From contig NZ_BMUG01000003.1 of assembly GCF_014650075.1 (NCBI RefSeq), positions 434,001 through 498,000 of the forward strand: a stretch of DNA of 64,000 nt, given 5' to 3'. The notes below the pieces were generated by a model. The model was not told the origin of the DNA, did no database searches, and saw nothing but the letters and a program-made list of their open reading frames with translations. Positions 46,565 through 55,243 of this stretch are shown piece after piece; position 1 is the first letter of the stretch; the number at the start of each line of letters is the position of its first letter. The stretch is from Streptomyces microflavus. Its GTDB lineage: Bacteria > Actinomycetota > Actinomycetes > Streptomycetales > Streptomycetaceae. Position numbers and translations under genes: made by a program.

Positions 46565-47209
46565 TCACCGCGTGACCGTCACCAGCCGCCGCCCGCCCGC
46601 CGTCCGCACCTCGAAACGGTCGATGGCCTCCGGCCGCAGCGCCGCCCCGCCGTCCACCTCCACCAGCCCGTCCCCCGGGACCCCGGCCGACCAGCTGGTC
46701 ACCGTCTCCTCGCTGCCGTCCCGGCCCACCGCGATCAGCGAGCACACCCCGACGGCCGGCACCCGCACGGCCTCCAGAGCCACCGCCGTACCCCACTCGT
46801 GCCGCGCCGCCGTCACCACCGCGGCCGCCCCCGAACCCCGGTCCGCCCCCACCCACCGCTGCACCCGCACCCCGTCCCCCGGACCACCGGGACGGCCCGA
46901 GAGATCAGCCGCCGCCCACGGGCCGCCCACCGCCAGCACCACCGCGGCCGCCACCAGCGCGAGCCGCCGCCTGCCCGCCCTGCGCCGGCCGGCCGCCACC
47001 GCCTCCATGAGCCGGTCCGCGAGCCCGGGACCCGGCCGCACCACCGGCCCGGCCACCGCCAGCCGCGCCGTCACCCGGGCCAGCTCGCGCGCCCGGGCAC
47101 GGCACTGCGGACACTCCTCCAGGTGCTCCTCGAACCGGAAGGCGTCGGCCCTCCCGAGCACGCCCAGGGCATAGGCCCCCACACGGATGTGGGGCTCGGT
47201 CGTCTGCAT
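46565..47209 (-). CDS. Zinc-finger (zf-HC2) anti-sigma-factor-like membrane protein
   Basis: 214 residues from the ATG at 47207-47209. The zinc-binding H-x3-C-x2-C reads HLEECPQC (about 28-35) within GAYALGVLGRADAFRFEEHLEECPQCRA. One transmembrane helix follows at about 90-110 (LALVAAAVVLAVGGPW), then an extracytoplasmic domain ending in RRLVTVTR. This is the layout of ECF anti-sigma factors, but no sigma gene is adjacent, so its partner is unknown. A TTG 36 bases upstream would add 12 residues. Confidence 0.8.
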   Translation of the reverse strand: MQTTEPHIRVGAYALGVLGRADAFRFEEHLEECPQCRARARELARVTARLAVAGPVVRPGPGLADRLMEAVAAGRRRAGRRRLALVAAAVVLAVGGPWAAADLSGRPGGPGDGVRVQRWVGADRGSGAAAVVTAARHEWGTAVALEAVRVPAVGVCSLIAVGRDGSEETVTSWSAGVPGDGLVEVDGGAALRPEAIDRFEVRTAGGRRLVTVTR

Positions 47210-47280
47210 GTACTGCGGTACGGGAACAAGCCGGGATTCACTCAAGCCATCGGCCCCCGCAAGGCCTAAACTCCGGGCTC

Positions 47281-48033
47281 ATGCTGCGCGTACTCGCCGT
47301 CGACGACGAACCACCCGCGCTGGAGGAGCTCCTCTACCTCCTGCGCGCCGACCCCCGCATCCGCAGCGCCGAAGGTGCCACCGGAGCGACCGAGGCGCTG
47401 CGCCGCATCGGCAGCGCCGTGGACGCGGGCCCCGACGACCCGTCCGCGATCGACGTCGTCTTCCTCGACATCCACATGGCGGGCCTCACCGGCCTCGACG
47501 TCGCCCAGCTCCTCGCCGGATTCGCCTCGCCCCCGCTCATCGTCTTCGTCACCGCGCACGAGGGCTTCGCCGTCCACGCCTTCGACCTCAAGGCCGTCGA
47601 CTACGTCCTCAAACCGGTCCGCCGCGAACGCCTCGCCGAGGCCGTGCGCCGCGTCGCCGAGCAGGTGGGGGACCGCTCCGCCCCGGTCAACGACACCGCC
47701 ACCGACCAGATCCCGGTCGAGCTCGGCGGTGTCATCCGCTTCATCCCGATCGACGAGATCGCGTACGCCGAGGCGCAGGGCGACTACGCCCGGCTGCACA
47801 CCGCGACCGGCAGTCATCTCGTCCGCATCCCGCTCACCACCCTGGAGGAGCGCTGGCGCTCGCGCGGCTTCGTCCGGATCCACCGCCGCCATCTCGTGGC
47901 GCTGGGCCGGATCGACGAGCTGCGGCTGGACGCGGGGAGCATGAGCGTGCGCATCGGGGAGGCCGAACTGGCCGTCAGCCGCCGCCACACCCGGGCCCTG
48001 CGCGACCTGCTGATGCGCCAGGGCGGCCGCTGA
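47281..48033 (+). CDS. LytTR-family response regulator
   Basis: 250 residues. Receiver domain with VDDEPPALEELL, phosphoacceptor Asp in VVFLDIHMAGLTG, and Lys in DYVLKPV; then a LytTR DNA-binding domain (about 145-245) with IPIDEIAYAEAQGDYARLHT, VRIHRRHLVAL and VSRRHTRALRDLL. First gene of a four-gene unit with its kinase last; the symporter pair lies between. A short start context (no clear ribosome site) suggests a short leader. Confidence 0.93.
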   Translation: MLRVLAVDDEPPALEELLYLLRADPRIRSAEGATGATEALRRIGSAVDAGPDDPSAIDVVFLDIHMAGLTGLDVAQLLAGFASPPLIVFVTAHEGFAVHAFDLKAVDYVLKPVRRERLAEAVRRVAEQVGDRSAPVNDTATDQIPVELGGVIRFIPIDEIAYAEAQGDYARLHTATGSHLVRIPLTTLEERWRSRGFVRIHRRHLVALGRIDELRLDAGSMSVRIGEAELAVSRRHTRALRDLLMRQGGR

Positions 48034-48121
48034 ACCCGATGCCGACAGGCGGCCGCTGACCTGGGGCGACCTTTGGCGATCCCTTCCCAGCACCACCCCC
48101 CGCCGCCTACACTCCGAGCCC

Positions 48122-48484
48122 ATGTCACAGGAGACCGCACCCCGGCGCGAAGTCGTCACGGGAGAGCCCCGCCGGGTGCGTCCGCTGCCTCGCTACCGCA
48201 CCCAGTCGGAGATCGAGGAGCAGACCGCCCTCGGCGGCGCCTACGTCCGCTCGCTGATGCGCAGCCAGCTCCGTGCCGGGCTCACCGTCTTCGCCGTCCT
48301 CGCCCTCGTCGCGGGCACCCTGCCGCTGCTGTTCGCCGCCCTGAACAGCGCCGCCCTGGTCTGGGCGGTGCTCGGCTTCGCCACCTATCCGCCGCTCACC
48401 CTGGCCGCCTGGTGGTACGTGCGCAGGGCGGAGCGCAACGAGCGCGACTTCGCCCGGCTGGTGGAGGGCCGCCCCCGACCGTGA
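48122..48484 (+). CDS. DUF485-like small membrane protein
   Basis: 120 residues with two transmembrane helices (about 52-75 and 82-102) and a cytoplasmic charged end RRAERNERDFARLV that matches DUF485 proteins. These accompany ActP-type solute:sodium symporters (as YjcH does) and are thought to assist them. Its stop overlaps the symporter start as GTGA. Confidence 0.82.
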   Translation: MSQETAPRREVVTGEPRRVRPLPRYRTQSEIEEQTALGGAYVRSLMRSQLRAGLTVFAVLALVAGTLPLLFAALNSAALVWAVLGFATYPPLTLAAWWYVRRAERNERDFARLVEGRPRP

Positions 48485-49983
48485 GCACCCCCGACCACAC
48501 GGCGTCCTGGGTGGCGGTCGCCCTCGTCGTCCTCGCCACCGTCCTCGTCGGCGGCTTCGGCCTGCGCATCTCCCGTACGACCTCCGATTTCTATGTCGCC
48601 TCGCGTACCGTGCGGCCCCGGCTCAACGCCGCCGCGATCAGTGGGGAGTACCTCTCCGCCGCCTCCTTCCTCGGGGTCGCCGGTCTTGTCCTGCTGCACG
48701 GCCCGGACATGCTCTGGTACCCCGTCGGCTACACCGCCGGGTACCTCGTGCTGCTGGTCTTCGTCGCCGCCCCGCTGCGCCGCTCGGGGGCGTACACCCT
48801 GCCGGACTTCGCCGAGGGGCGGCTCGAATCGCTGCAGGTCCGCCGGCTGGTGAGCATCCTCGTGGTCGGTGCGGGCTGGCTCTACCTCGTCCCGCAGCTC
48901 CAGGGCGCCGGGCTGACGCTCAAGATCCTCACCGGGGCGCCAGGCTGGCTCGGCGACGTACTCGTCGCGACCGTGGTGACGGTCGCGGTGGCGGCGGGCG
49001 GGATGCGGTCCATCACCTTCGTCCAGGTCTTCCAGTACTGGCTGAAGCTGACCGCGCTGCTCGTCCCCGCCCTCTTCCTCGTGCTCGCCTGGCAGGGCGA
49101 CGGCCGCCCCCGGGTCAGCTTCGACGACCAGTTCGCCGTCTTCCGTGCCGACCACCCGCTCTACGCGACGTACGGGCTCATCGTGGCGACCTTCCTCGGC
49201 ACCATGGGCCTGCCGCACGTCGTCGTCCGCTTCTACACCAGCCCCAACGGCCGCGACGCCCGCCGCACCACCGTCGCCGTCCTCGCCCTGGTCGGCCTCT
49301 TCTACCTGCTGCCGCCGATCTACGGGGCGCTCGGCCGGCTGTACGCCCCCGAGCTGCGGCACGGCGGCGACGCGGACGCCGCCGTCCTGCTGCTGCCCGC
49401 CCGGGTCATCGGCGGGCTCGGCGGTGATCTCCTCGGCGCGCTCATCGCGGGCGGGGCGTTCGCCGCGTTCCTCTCCACCGCGTCCGGGCTCACCATGGCC
49501 GTCGCCGGGGTCATCACCCAGGACGTCCTGCCCTCGCGCGGCGTACGCCACTTCCGGCTCGCCACCGTCCTCGCCATCGCCGTGCCGCTCGCCGGTTCGC
49601 TGCTGGTCAGCCGGGTGCCGGTGGCCGACGCGGTGGGCATGGCCTTCGCCGTCTCCGCGTCCTCCTTCTGCCCGCTGCTCGTCCTCGGCATCTGGTGGCG
49701 CCGGCTCACCCCGCCGGGCGCGATCGCCGGACTCCTGCTCGGCGGCGGCTCCGCGCTCCTCGCCGTCGCGATCACCGTGAGCGGGGCCGTGACCCCGCCG
49801 GGCTGGCCGCACGCCCTGCTCGCCTGGCCCGCCGTCTGGTCCGTCCCCGTGGGGTTCCTCGCGATGATCCTCGTCTCGCTCGCGACACCGGGGCGGATAC
49901 CGCCGGGCACCAACGCCGCCATGACCCGCTTCCACCTCCCCGAGGCGCTCACCTCGGCCCGGGCCGCCGGGAGGGAACGATGA
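48481..49983 (+). CDS. Sodium:solute symporter (SSS family, ActP/MctC-like)
   Basis: 500 residues with about 13 transmembrane helices. SDFYVASRTVRPRLNAAAISGEYLSAASFLGVAGLV is the family N-terminal block; GLIVATFLGTMGLPHVVVRFYTSPNGRDARRTT and LSTASGLTMAVAGVITQDVL are typical of acetate/pyruvate carriers. The GTG at 48481 overlaps the DUF485 gene. It likely imports a short carboxylate such as acetate, pyruvate or propionate with sodium; the substrate is inferred from the family only. Confidence 0.9.
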   Translation: MSTPDHTASWVAVALVVLATVLVGGFGLRISRTTSDFYVASRTVRPRLNAAAISGEYLSAASFLGVAGLVLLHGPDMLWYPVGYTAGYLVLLVFVAAPLRRSGAYTLPDFAEGRLESLQVRRLVSILVVGAGWLYLVPQLQGAGLTLKILTGAPGWLGDVLVATVVTVAVAAGGMRSITFVQVFQYWLKLTALLVPALFLVLAWQGDGRPRVSFDDQFAVFRADHPLYATYGLIVATFLGTMGLPHVVVRFYTSPNGRDARRTTVAVLALVGLFYLLPPIYGALGRLYAPELRHGGDADAAVLLLPARVIGGLGGDLLGALIAGGAFAAFLSTASGLTMAVAGVITQDVLPSRGVRHFRLATVLAIAVPLAGSLLVSRVPVADAVGMAFAVSASSFCPLLVLGIWWRRLTPPGAIAGLLLGGGSALLAVAITVSGAVTPPGWPHALLAWPAVWSVPVGFLAMILVSLATPGRIPPGTNAAMTRFHLPEALTSARAAGRER

Positions 49984-51203
49984 CCGGGGCCACGGTCGCC
50001 GTCCTCGTCGTCCTGGCGGCGCTGCTGCTCGGTACGGGGTTCCTGCTGGGCCGCCGCACCGCCGCCCGCCCGCTGCGCCCGAGCGATGTCGGCACCCCCG
50101 TCGAGCACGCCACCTTCGAGACCCTGCACACCGCCTCCCTCGCCGCGCCCCCGCTGCGCGCCGGCCTCACCGAGGAGAGCGCCCGCCGCTCGGCCCGCCG
50201 GCTGCGCTCCCTGCTGGGCACCGACGCCCTCTGTCTCACCGACCGCGAACGCGTCCTGGTCTGGGACGGCGCCGGGCACCACCACGGCAAGGACGTGATG
50301 GGCCACATCGAGGCGCTCCTGGAGGGCGGGCGCGGCACCGCCTTCGACAGCGGCTGCGCCGACCTCGACTGCCCCCTGCGCTGGGCGGTCGCCGTACCGC
50401 TCACCGTCGAGAACCGGGTCCTGGGCGCGCTCGTCGCCTACGCGCCGCGCGAGTCGGCGGTGCTGGCCCGGGCGGCGGGCGAGGTCGCGCGCTGGGTCTG
50501 CGTACAGCTGGAACTGGCGGAGCTGGACCGCTCCCGTACGCAGCTCATCGAGGCCGAGATCAAGGCGCTGCGGGCGCAGATCTCCCCGCACTTCATCTTC
50601 AACTCCCTCGCCGCCATTGCCTCGTTCGTCCGCACCGACCCGGAGCAGGCCCGCGAACTGCTCCTGGAGTTCGCCGACTTCACCCGCTACTCCTTCCGGC
50701 GCCACGGTGAGTTCACCACCCTGGCCGACGAACTGCACTCCATCGACCAGTACTTGGCGCTGGTCCGCGCCCGCTTCGGCAGACGGCTCTCCGTCACCCT
50801 CCAGGTCGCCCCCGAAGTGCTGCCGGTCGCCCTGCCGTTCCTCTGCCTCCAGCCGCTGGTGGAGAACGCCGTCAAGCACGGTCTGGAGGGGGCCGTCACC
50901 CTGCCCGGGACGCGGACCGAGGAGGCCGCCCCCTTCCGGATCACCATCAGCGCGCTCGACGCCGGATCGGAGGCCGAGGTGGTGATCGAGGACAACGGGA
51001 GCGGCATGGACCCCGAACGGCTGCGGGGCATCCTGCGGGGCGAGGCCACCACCTCCACCGGCATCGGCCTGCTCAACGTCGACGAGAGGCTGCGCCAGGT
51101 GTACGGGGACGGGTACGGGCTCGTCATCGAGACCGGGATCGGCGCGGGCATGAGAATCACGCTCCGGCTGCCCAAGTACCGCGCGGGAGTGCACGGTTCG
51201 TGA
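49980..51203 (+). CDS. LytS-type sensor histidine kinase
   Basis: 407 residues. One N-terminal helix (about 3-25), a GAF-like domain (about 60-185, VPLTVENRVLGALVAYAP), then a His_kinase domain with QISPHFIFNSLAAIASFV (phosphorylated His) and HATPase blocks QPLVENAVKHGLEG and DNGSGMDPERL. ATG at 49980 overlaps the symporter stop (ATGA) after a GGGAGGGAA ribosome site. It should phosphorylate the LytTR regulator at the head of the same operon. Cysteines in DSGCADLDC could be a redox or metal sensor. Confidence 0.93.
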   Translation: MTGATVAVLVVLAALLLGTGFLLGRRTAARPLRPSDVGTPVEHATFETLHTASLAAPPLRAGLTEESARRSARRLRSLLGTDALCLTDRERVLVWDGAGHHHGKDVMGHIEALLEGGRGTAFDSGCADLDCPLRWAVAVPLTVENRVLGALVAYAPRESAVLARAAGEVARWVCVQLELAELDRSRTQLIEAEIKALRAQISPHFIFNSLAAIASFVRTDPEQARELLLEFADFTRYSFRRHGEFTTLADELHSIDQYLALVRARFGRRLSVTLQVAPEVLPVALPFLCLQPLVENAVKHGLEGAVTLPGTRTEEAAPFRITISALDAGSEAEVVIEDNGSGMDPERLRGILRGEATTSTGIGLLNVDERLRQVYGDGYGLVIETGIGAGMRITLRLPKYRAGVHGS

Positions 51204-51312
51204 GCCCCGCCCGGCCCCTGTGACCTGGTGCGCAGGGGTGGGAAGGCCCCTGACAGACTGTGGGGCGGATTCGCAGTGATCTTCCCTTCCCGGTCCGAGG
51301 AGCAGCCGATCC

Positions 51313-51783
51313 ATGCCCACCACCACCCGCCCCACCGCCCCGCCCACTGCCTCCGCCCCGGCTGCCTCGCCCGCCCGGTCCGCTCCCGCCGTCCGGGTCG
51401 GGAAGGGGTTCCTCGTGACCGTCGTCGCGGTGGCCCTGTCGCACGTGATCCTTTCCGACGGGCTGTTCGTGTCACTGGTGGGACAGGCGGCCACGAACAT
51501 GGGCGCCGGTCCGGGCTACTCGTCGGACGTGTCGTTCACCTCGGCGGTCGTCAACACCACCCTGACCATGGCTCTGGTGCTGTGGGTGGGCATGCGCCTG
51601 CTGCGGGAGCGCCGGGTGTACGTGATGGTGCTGGTGGGGGCCGTGGGGTGGTTCCTGACGGTCATGGCCAACGTCGACGCCCTGCTGGAGCGGGCCTACG
51701 GTCTGCTGCCCCTGGCCCCCATGGCGCTGTTCGTGCTCGTCACCGCTCTCACCGCCGGACTCCTGCGTCCCGTACGGCGGTGA
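51313..51783 (+). CDS. Small membrane protein of unknown function
   Basis: 156 residues: a Thr/Ala/Pro-rich N-terminus (about 1-28), then about four hydrophobic segments (FLVTVVAVALSHVILS, TTLTMALVLWVGM, VYVMVLVGAVGWFLTVMA, MALFVLVTALTAGLL). I do not recognise a family. ATG at 51313 has GAGGAG about 10 bases upstream. It lies 109 bases after the kinase gene, so it may be separately transcribed. Confidence 0.7.
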   Translation: MPTTTRPTAPPTASAPAASPARSAPAVRVGKGFLVTVVAVALSHVILSDGLFVSLVGQAATNMGAGPGYSSDVSFTSAVVNTTLTMALVLWVGMRLLRERRVYVMVLVGAVGWFLTVMANVDALLERAYGLLPLAPMALFVLVTALTAGLLRPVRR

Positions 51784-51788
51784 GAACC

Positions 51789-51814
51789 GGCGGGCCGTAC
51801 CCGGCCGGCCCGCC
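51789..51814. terminator. Hairpin between convergent genes
   Basis: Stem GGCGGGCCG/CGGCCCGCC, 8-base loop, in the 40-bp gap between the membrane protein gene and the convergent gene at 51824. Confidence 0.6.
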
Positions 51815-51823
51815 CGGACCGGA

Positions 51824-52345
51824 TCAGCACAGATGCACGGCCAGATGCCCGAGCGGCAGGCCCAGCTGCCACGCGGGGGTCCACACCTGGACCTCCCCCT
51901 CGCCGTCGAGCGCGCCCCCGGCCACCGGCTCCCAGGGCGCGGGCACGATCGCGTCGAGGTCGGCGGCGAGCAGCTCGGTCTCCTCCAGCCACCGCCAGGC
52001 CGCCCGGGCCAGTGCCAGGTCGGGGTCGCCGGGCCCGGCCCGCCGCTCCGACTCCGCGAGCCGCTCGCAGACCCAGCTCCGCCAGGTGGCCCCGTACGCC
52101 GTGAGCAGCCGCAGTTCGTCGACGCGGGCCTCGGACAGCGCGCGGGGGAGCGGGGCGTCCCCCAGGAGGCCGGAGAGGAAGATCGTGAGCGCGAGCGCGT
52201 CCCGCCCGGCCCGGAACTCCAGCGTCGTCGGTTCCATCAGGTCGCCGGTGCGTAACAGCTCGTCGGCGGTGTACTCCGTGTACAGCCAGGCCATCGGTAC
52301 CGGCAGCCCGTCCCCGCCGGTCCCACGCGTATCCTCGGGACGCAT
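51824..52345 (-). CDS. Conserved-looking soluble protein, unrecognised
   Basis: 173 residues, acidic, no signal peptide. Segments such as TTLEFRAGRDALALTIFLSGLLGDAPLP and LTAYGATWRSWVCERLAESERR suggest a helical protein. I do not recognise the family. ATG at 52343-52345 follows AAAGAGG by about 10 bases. It is divergent from the anti-sigma gene at 52458 with a 112-bp gap. Confidence 0.65.
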   Translation of the reverse strand: MRPEDTRGTGGDGLPVPMAWLYTEYTADELLRTGDLMEPTTLEFRAGRDALALTIFLSGLLGDAPLPRALSEARVDELRLLTAYGATWRSWVCERLAESERRAGPGDPDLALARAAWRWLEETELLAADLDAIVPAPWEPVAGGALDGEGEVQVWTPAWQLGLPLGHLAVHLC

Positions 52346-52457
52346 CCCGTCTCGCCTCTTTCCTTGCTCGGTACCGGGCTTCCTGCAGCATTGAACCGGG
52401 GGCGGGCGCCCCGCGTGGGCAGAAGCGGAGGATCGCCCAGGAGATGCGAGGCTGTGA

Positions 52458-52655
52458 ATGAGTGCCGACCCCGGCGACGACCCGCATGTGCGCCTGCTGC
52501 TGGGCGCGTACGTCCTGGACGCGCTGGACGCGGAGGAGACCTGCCGGGTCGCCGGCCACCTCCAGCTCTGCGACCGCTGTGCCCGCGACTACGTGGAGGT
52601 GGCGGAGGCCTCGGCCCTGCTCGCCCTGTTGCGGGCGGAGGACCTCGGTGAGTAG
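52458..52655 (+). CDS. Short zinc-finger anti-sigma factor
   Basis: 65 residues consisting only of the anti-sigma zinc domain: LLLGAYVLDALDAEETCRVAGHLQLCDRCARDYVE with H-x3-C-x2-C. No membrane helix, so a soluble anti-sigma factor. ATG at 52458. Its last 67 bases overlap the 3' end of the ECF sigma gene on the opposite strand. That sigma factor is its most likely partner. Confidence 0.8.
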   Translation: MSADPGDDPHVRLLLGAYVLDALDAEETCRVAGHLQLCDRCARDYVEVAEASALLALLRAEDLGE

Positions 52656-53161
52656 CCGGGCAGATTGCGCGAGAGCAGCCGCAGCGCGTAGTACGAACGG
52701 GACTTGACGGTCCCGGCCGGGATGCCGAGCGCCTCGGCGGTCTCGGTGACGCTCAGTCCGTGGAAGTAGATCTGCACCAGCACCGCGCGGTGTTCGGGGC
52801 TCAGGGTGCGGACCGCCTCGCGGACGTCCAGGGCGTGGACGGCCGAGTCCGCGGTGTCCTGGACCGCCGGGGCGCTCTCCAGCAGAGTGTCGCCGACCTC
52901 GGCGGGGCGCGCCTGGCGGGAGCGCCGGGCGTCGATGGCGAGGCGGCGGCCGACCGTGAACAGCCAGGGCCGCATCGAGTCGTAGGGCGCGGCGAAGGCC
53001 TCCGGATGCTGCCAGGCGCGTACCAGGGTCTCCTGCACCAGGTCCTCGGCCCGCTGCCGGTCCCCGAAGGTCAGGCCGAGCAGGAAGTGGAAGAGGGCGG
53101 GGCCGTGTTCCCGCTGCAACTCCGCGATGGCCCGCTCATCGGTCGTCGTCGTGGTCGTCAT
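52589..53161 (-). CDS. ECF-type RNA polymerase sigma factor
   Basis: 190 residues. Region 2 (FHFLLGLTFGDRQRAEDLVQETLVRAWQHPEAF, SMRPWLFTVGRRLAIDARR) and region 4 (LSPEHRAVLVQIYFHGLSVTETAEALGIPAGTVKSRSYYALRLL) are complete. The last ~25 residues (SPRSSARNRASRAEASATST) are a Ser/Arg/Ala tail coded antisense to the anti-sigma gene. ATG at 53159-53161 follows AAAGGA. Tail-to-tail arrangement with its likely anti-sigma gene is unlike the usual co-directional pair. Confidence 0.92.
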   Translation of the reverse strand: MTTTTTTDERAIAELQREHGPALFHFLLGLTFGDRQRAEDLVQETLVRAWQHPEAFAAPYDSMRPWLFTVGRRLAIDARRSRQARPAEVGDTLLESAPAVQDTADSAVHALDVREAVRTLSPEHRAVLVQIYFHGLSVTETAEALGIPAGTVKSRSYYALRLLSRNLPGYSPRSSARNRASRAEASATST

Positions 53162-53392
53162 GAACGTCCTTTCCCGCGGGAGGCCCCCGGACGGCCTCGC
53201 TGCCGCCTGGCGTATACGAACGCATTCGGCGGCGCAGGAACAGGCGGTACACCGAGGCGTGCGACGAGCGGTCGCTCAGTGCGGCGAATGGTGCGGCGAA
53301 CGGTCAAGGGGCCGTCGGGGTCGGACGGTACGACCAGTTCAGCTAGGGATGCGGCAATGCTCCTTGCTTCGGCAGTATGAAGATATGTGTAG

Positions 53393-53414
53393 TCGGATGG
53401 TCGTAATCATCCGA
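53393..53414. promoter_or_regulatory. Inverted repeat before the CapA-family gene
   Basis: TCGGATG and CATCCGA are perfect arms 8 bases apart, 17 bases before the start codon and close to a TATGAAGATAT element. It could be an operator or a hairpin in the leader. Confidence 0.4.
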
Positions 53415-53430
53415 ACATGGAGTCGAGCAG

Positions 53431-54630
53431 ATGACGCAGCGCATCCGACCGGGCACCGTGGCCGCCCTCGCCCTCCTCCTCGCCGCGGCCACCGGCTGTA
53501 CCGGGCAGCAGCCCCCGGCGCCCGCCCCGAGCGCACCCCCCTCCGCCGCCCGGGGAGCGGGCGGCCAGGACGCCGACGGGCCGCGCCCCTTCACCCTGCT
53601 CGCCTCGGGCGACGTCCTGCCGCACTCCTCCGTCATCGACCGGGCGGGGGCCGACGCGGGCGGGCAGGGCTACGACTTCGCCCCGATGCTCAAGGGCGTC
53701 GCCCCGGTCGTCTCCCGCGCCGATCTGGCCATCTGCCACATGGAGACGGTGTACGGGAAGGAGGGTGGCCCCTACACCGGCTACCCGAGCTTCAAGTCGC
53801 CGCCCGAGGTCGCCACCGCCCTGCGCGCCACCGGTTTCGACTCCTGCTCCACCGCCTCCAACCACACCCTGGACGACGGCTCCGAAGGCGTGGACCGCAC
53901 CCTCGGTGCCCTGGACGCGGCAGGCATCCGCCACGCCGGATCCGCCCGCTCCGCCGCCGAGGCCGCCCGCCCCACGATCCTGCCGGCCGGACCGGGGAAG
54001 CGGGCGGCGAAGGTCGCCCACCTCGCGTACACCTATGGCACCAACGACATCCCGCTGCCCGCCGGGAAGCCGTGGACGGTCAACGTGACCGACGAGCGGA
54101 AGATCGTGGCGGAGGCGAGGAAGGCCCGGCGGGCGGGCGCCGACGTCGTCGTACTCTCCGCGCACTGGGGCACCGAATGGCAGGACGAACCGGACGCCGG
54201 GCAGCTGGAACTGGCCGAGCGCCTCACCGCCTCCCAGCAGGACGGCCGCCCCGACCTCGACCTGATCATCGGCACCCACGCCCATGTGCCGCAGGCGTAC
54301 GAGAAGGTCAACGGCACCTGGGTCGTCTACGGCATGGGCGACCAGATCGCCGGCGCGATGATCAACTACCAGGGCGTCCAGGACCCGCGCGGCAACCAGA
54401 GCTCGATGGGCCGCTTCACCTTCGCGCCGCCGGCGCGGCCGGACGGGCGCTGGACGGTGAAGAAGGCCGAGTTCGTCCCGCAGTGGTACGACACCACCAC
54501 CGGGCGCGTCGTGAACCTCAACACCGCCATCGAGGGCGGGGCCGAACACCACCGCCCGGTCCGCGACCGCATCCGCGACGTGGTCCTCGGCCGGGGCGCC
54601 GAGGCCGACGGCCTCGTGATGGGGGAGTAG
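53431..54630 (+). CDS. CapA-family lipoprotein (PGA_cap metallophosphoesterase-like)
   Basis: 399 residues. Lipoprotein signal with lipobox AATGC (Cys near 23), Pro-rich linker, then the CapA domain: LLASGDVLPHSSV, LAICHMETVYG, FDSCSTASNHTLDDG, VVVLSAHWGTEW and LIIGTHAHVPQAYEKVNGTWVVYGMGD with metal-binding Asp, Asn and His. The fold is that of calcineurin-like phosphoesterases; relatives take part in polyglutamate capsule making, but no other capsule genes are present. Acts at the outer membrane face. ATG at 53431 follows GGAG by 8 bases. Confidence 0.9.
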   Translation: MTQRIRPGTVAALALLLAAATGCTGQQPPAPAPSAPPSAARGAGGQDADGPRPFTLLASGDVLPHSSVIDRAGADAGGQGYDFAPMLKGVAPVVSRADLAICHMETVYGKEGGPYTGYPSFKSPPEVATALRATGFDSCSTASNHTLDDGSEGVDRTLGALDAAGIRHAGSARSAAEAARPTILPAGPGKRAAKVAHLAYTYGTNDIPLPAGKPWTVNVTDERKIVAEARKARRAGADVVVLSAHWGTEWQDEPDAGQLELAERLTASQQDGRPDLDLIIGTHAHVPQAYEKVNGTWVVYGMGDQIAGAMINYQGVQDPRGNQSSMGRFTFAPPARPDGRWTVKKAEFVPQWYDTTTGRVVNLNTAIEGGAEHHRPVRDRIRDVVLGRGAEADGLVMGE

Positions 54631-54640
54631 CCGAGAAGGG

Positions 54641-55102
54641 TCACGGCACCACGGTGACCGGCCAGCGTCCCGCCTTCACCAGCCGGACCGCCACCGAACC
54701 GATGAACCGGTGCCCCGCCGACTCCGACGCCCCCACCACCACGGCGTCCGCGGTGAGTTCGTCGGCCGCCGTCACCAGCCCGTTGTACGGGTCGCCGCGG
54801 AAGGTGTGGAACTCCCAGCGCACGTCCCAGGTGTCCTTGAGCCGCTCCGCCGACTCCCGGATCTCCTCGACCAGCTCCTGGGCGACCTCCCCCGTCGTGT
54901 CGCCGACGGGCACGCCCAGCGCGGCGCCCGAGGCGATCACGGGCTGGACGTAGACGAGGGCCAGCGTCGCGTTCTGCCGCCGGGCGAGACCGGCGGCGTA
55001 GGCCGCCGCGCGCATGGACGAGTCGGACCCGTCGAGCCCCGCGACGATCACCTTGGGGCCGTCCGTACCGCGTTCGAACTGATGGGGCTGCTGCTCTGTC
55101 AC
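54641..55102 (-). CDS. Universal stress protein (UspA family)
   Basis: 153 residues, one Usp domain. VIVAGLDGSDSSMRAAAYAAGLARRQNATLALVYV opens it and VVVGASESAGHRFIGSVAVRLVKAGRWPVTVVP holds the ATP-binding G-x2-G-x9-GS-like loop in altered form. GTG at 55100-55102. It is convergent with the CapA gene with only 10 bases between them and no hairpin. Confidence 0.9.
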   Translation of the reverse strand: MTEQQPHQFERGTDGPKVIVAGLDGSDSSMRAAAYAAGLARRQNATLALVYVQPVIASGAALGVPVGDTTGEVAQELVEEIRESAERLKDTWDVRWEFHTFRGDPYNGLVTAADELTADAVVVGASESAGHRFIGSVAVRLVKAGRWPVTVVP

Positions 55103-55243
55103 GGTTCCGAGGCTATCGGCTCGCCCGGAAGGTGCGGAGGCGGGCCGTGGGCCCGAGCCGGCCGCTGCGTCGAATGGGTACAAAACGGTCGGCCCCCGGT
55201 GTCGTCCGCCGGAGTGGACGCCCGGTCGTGCGAGCAGTTGGCC

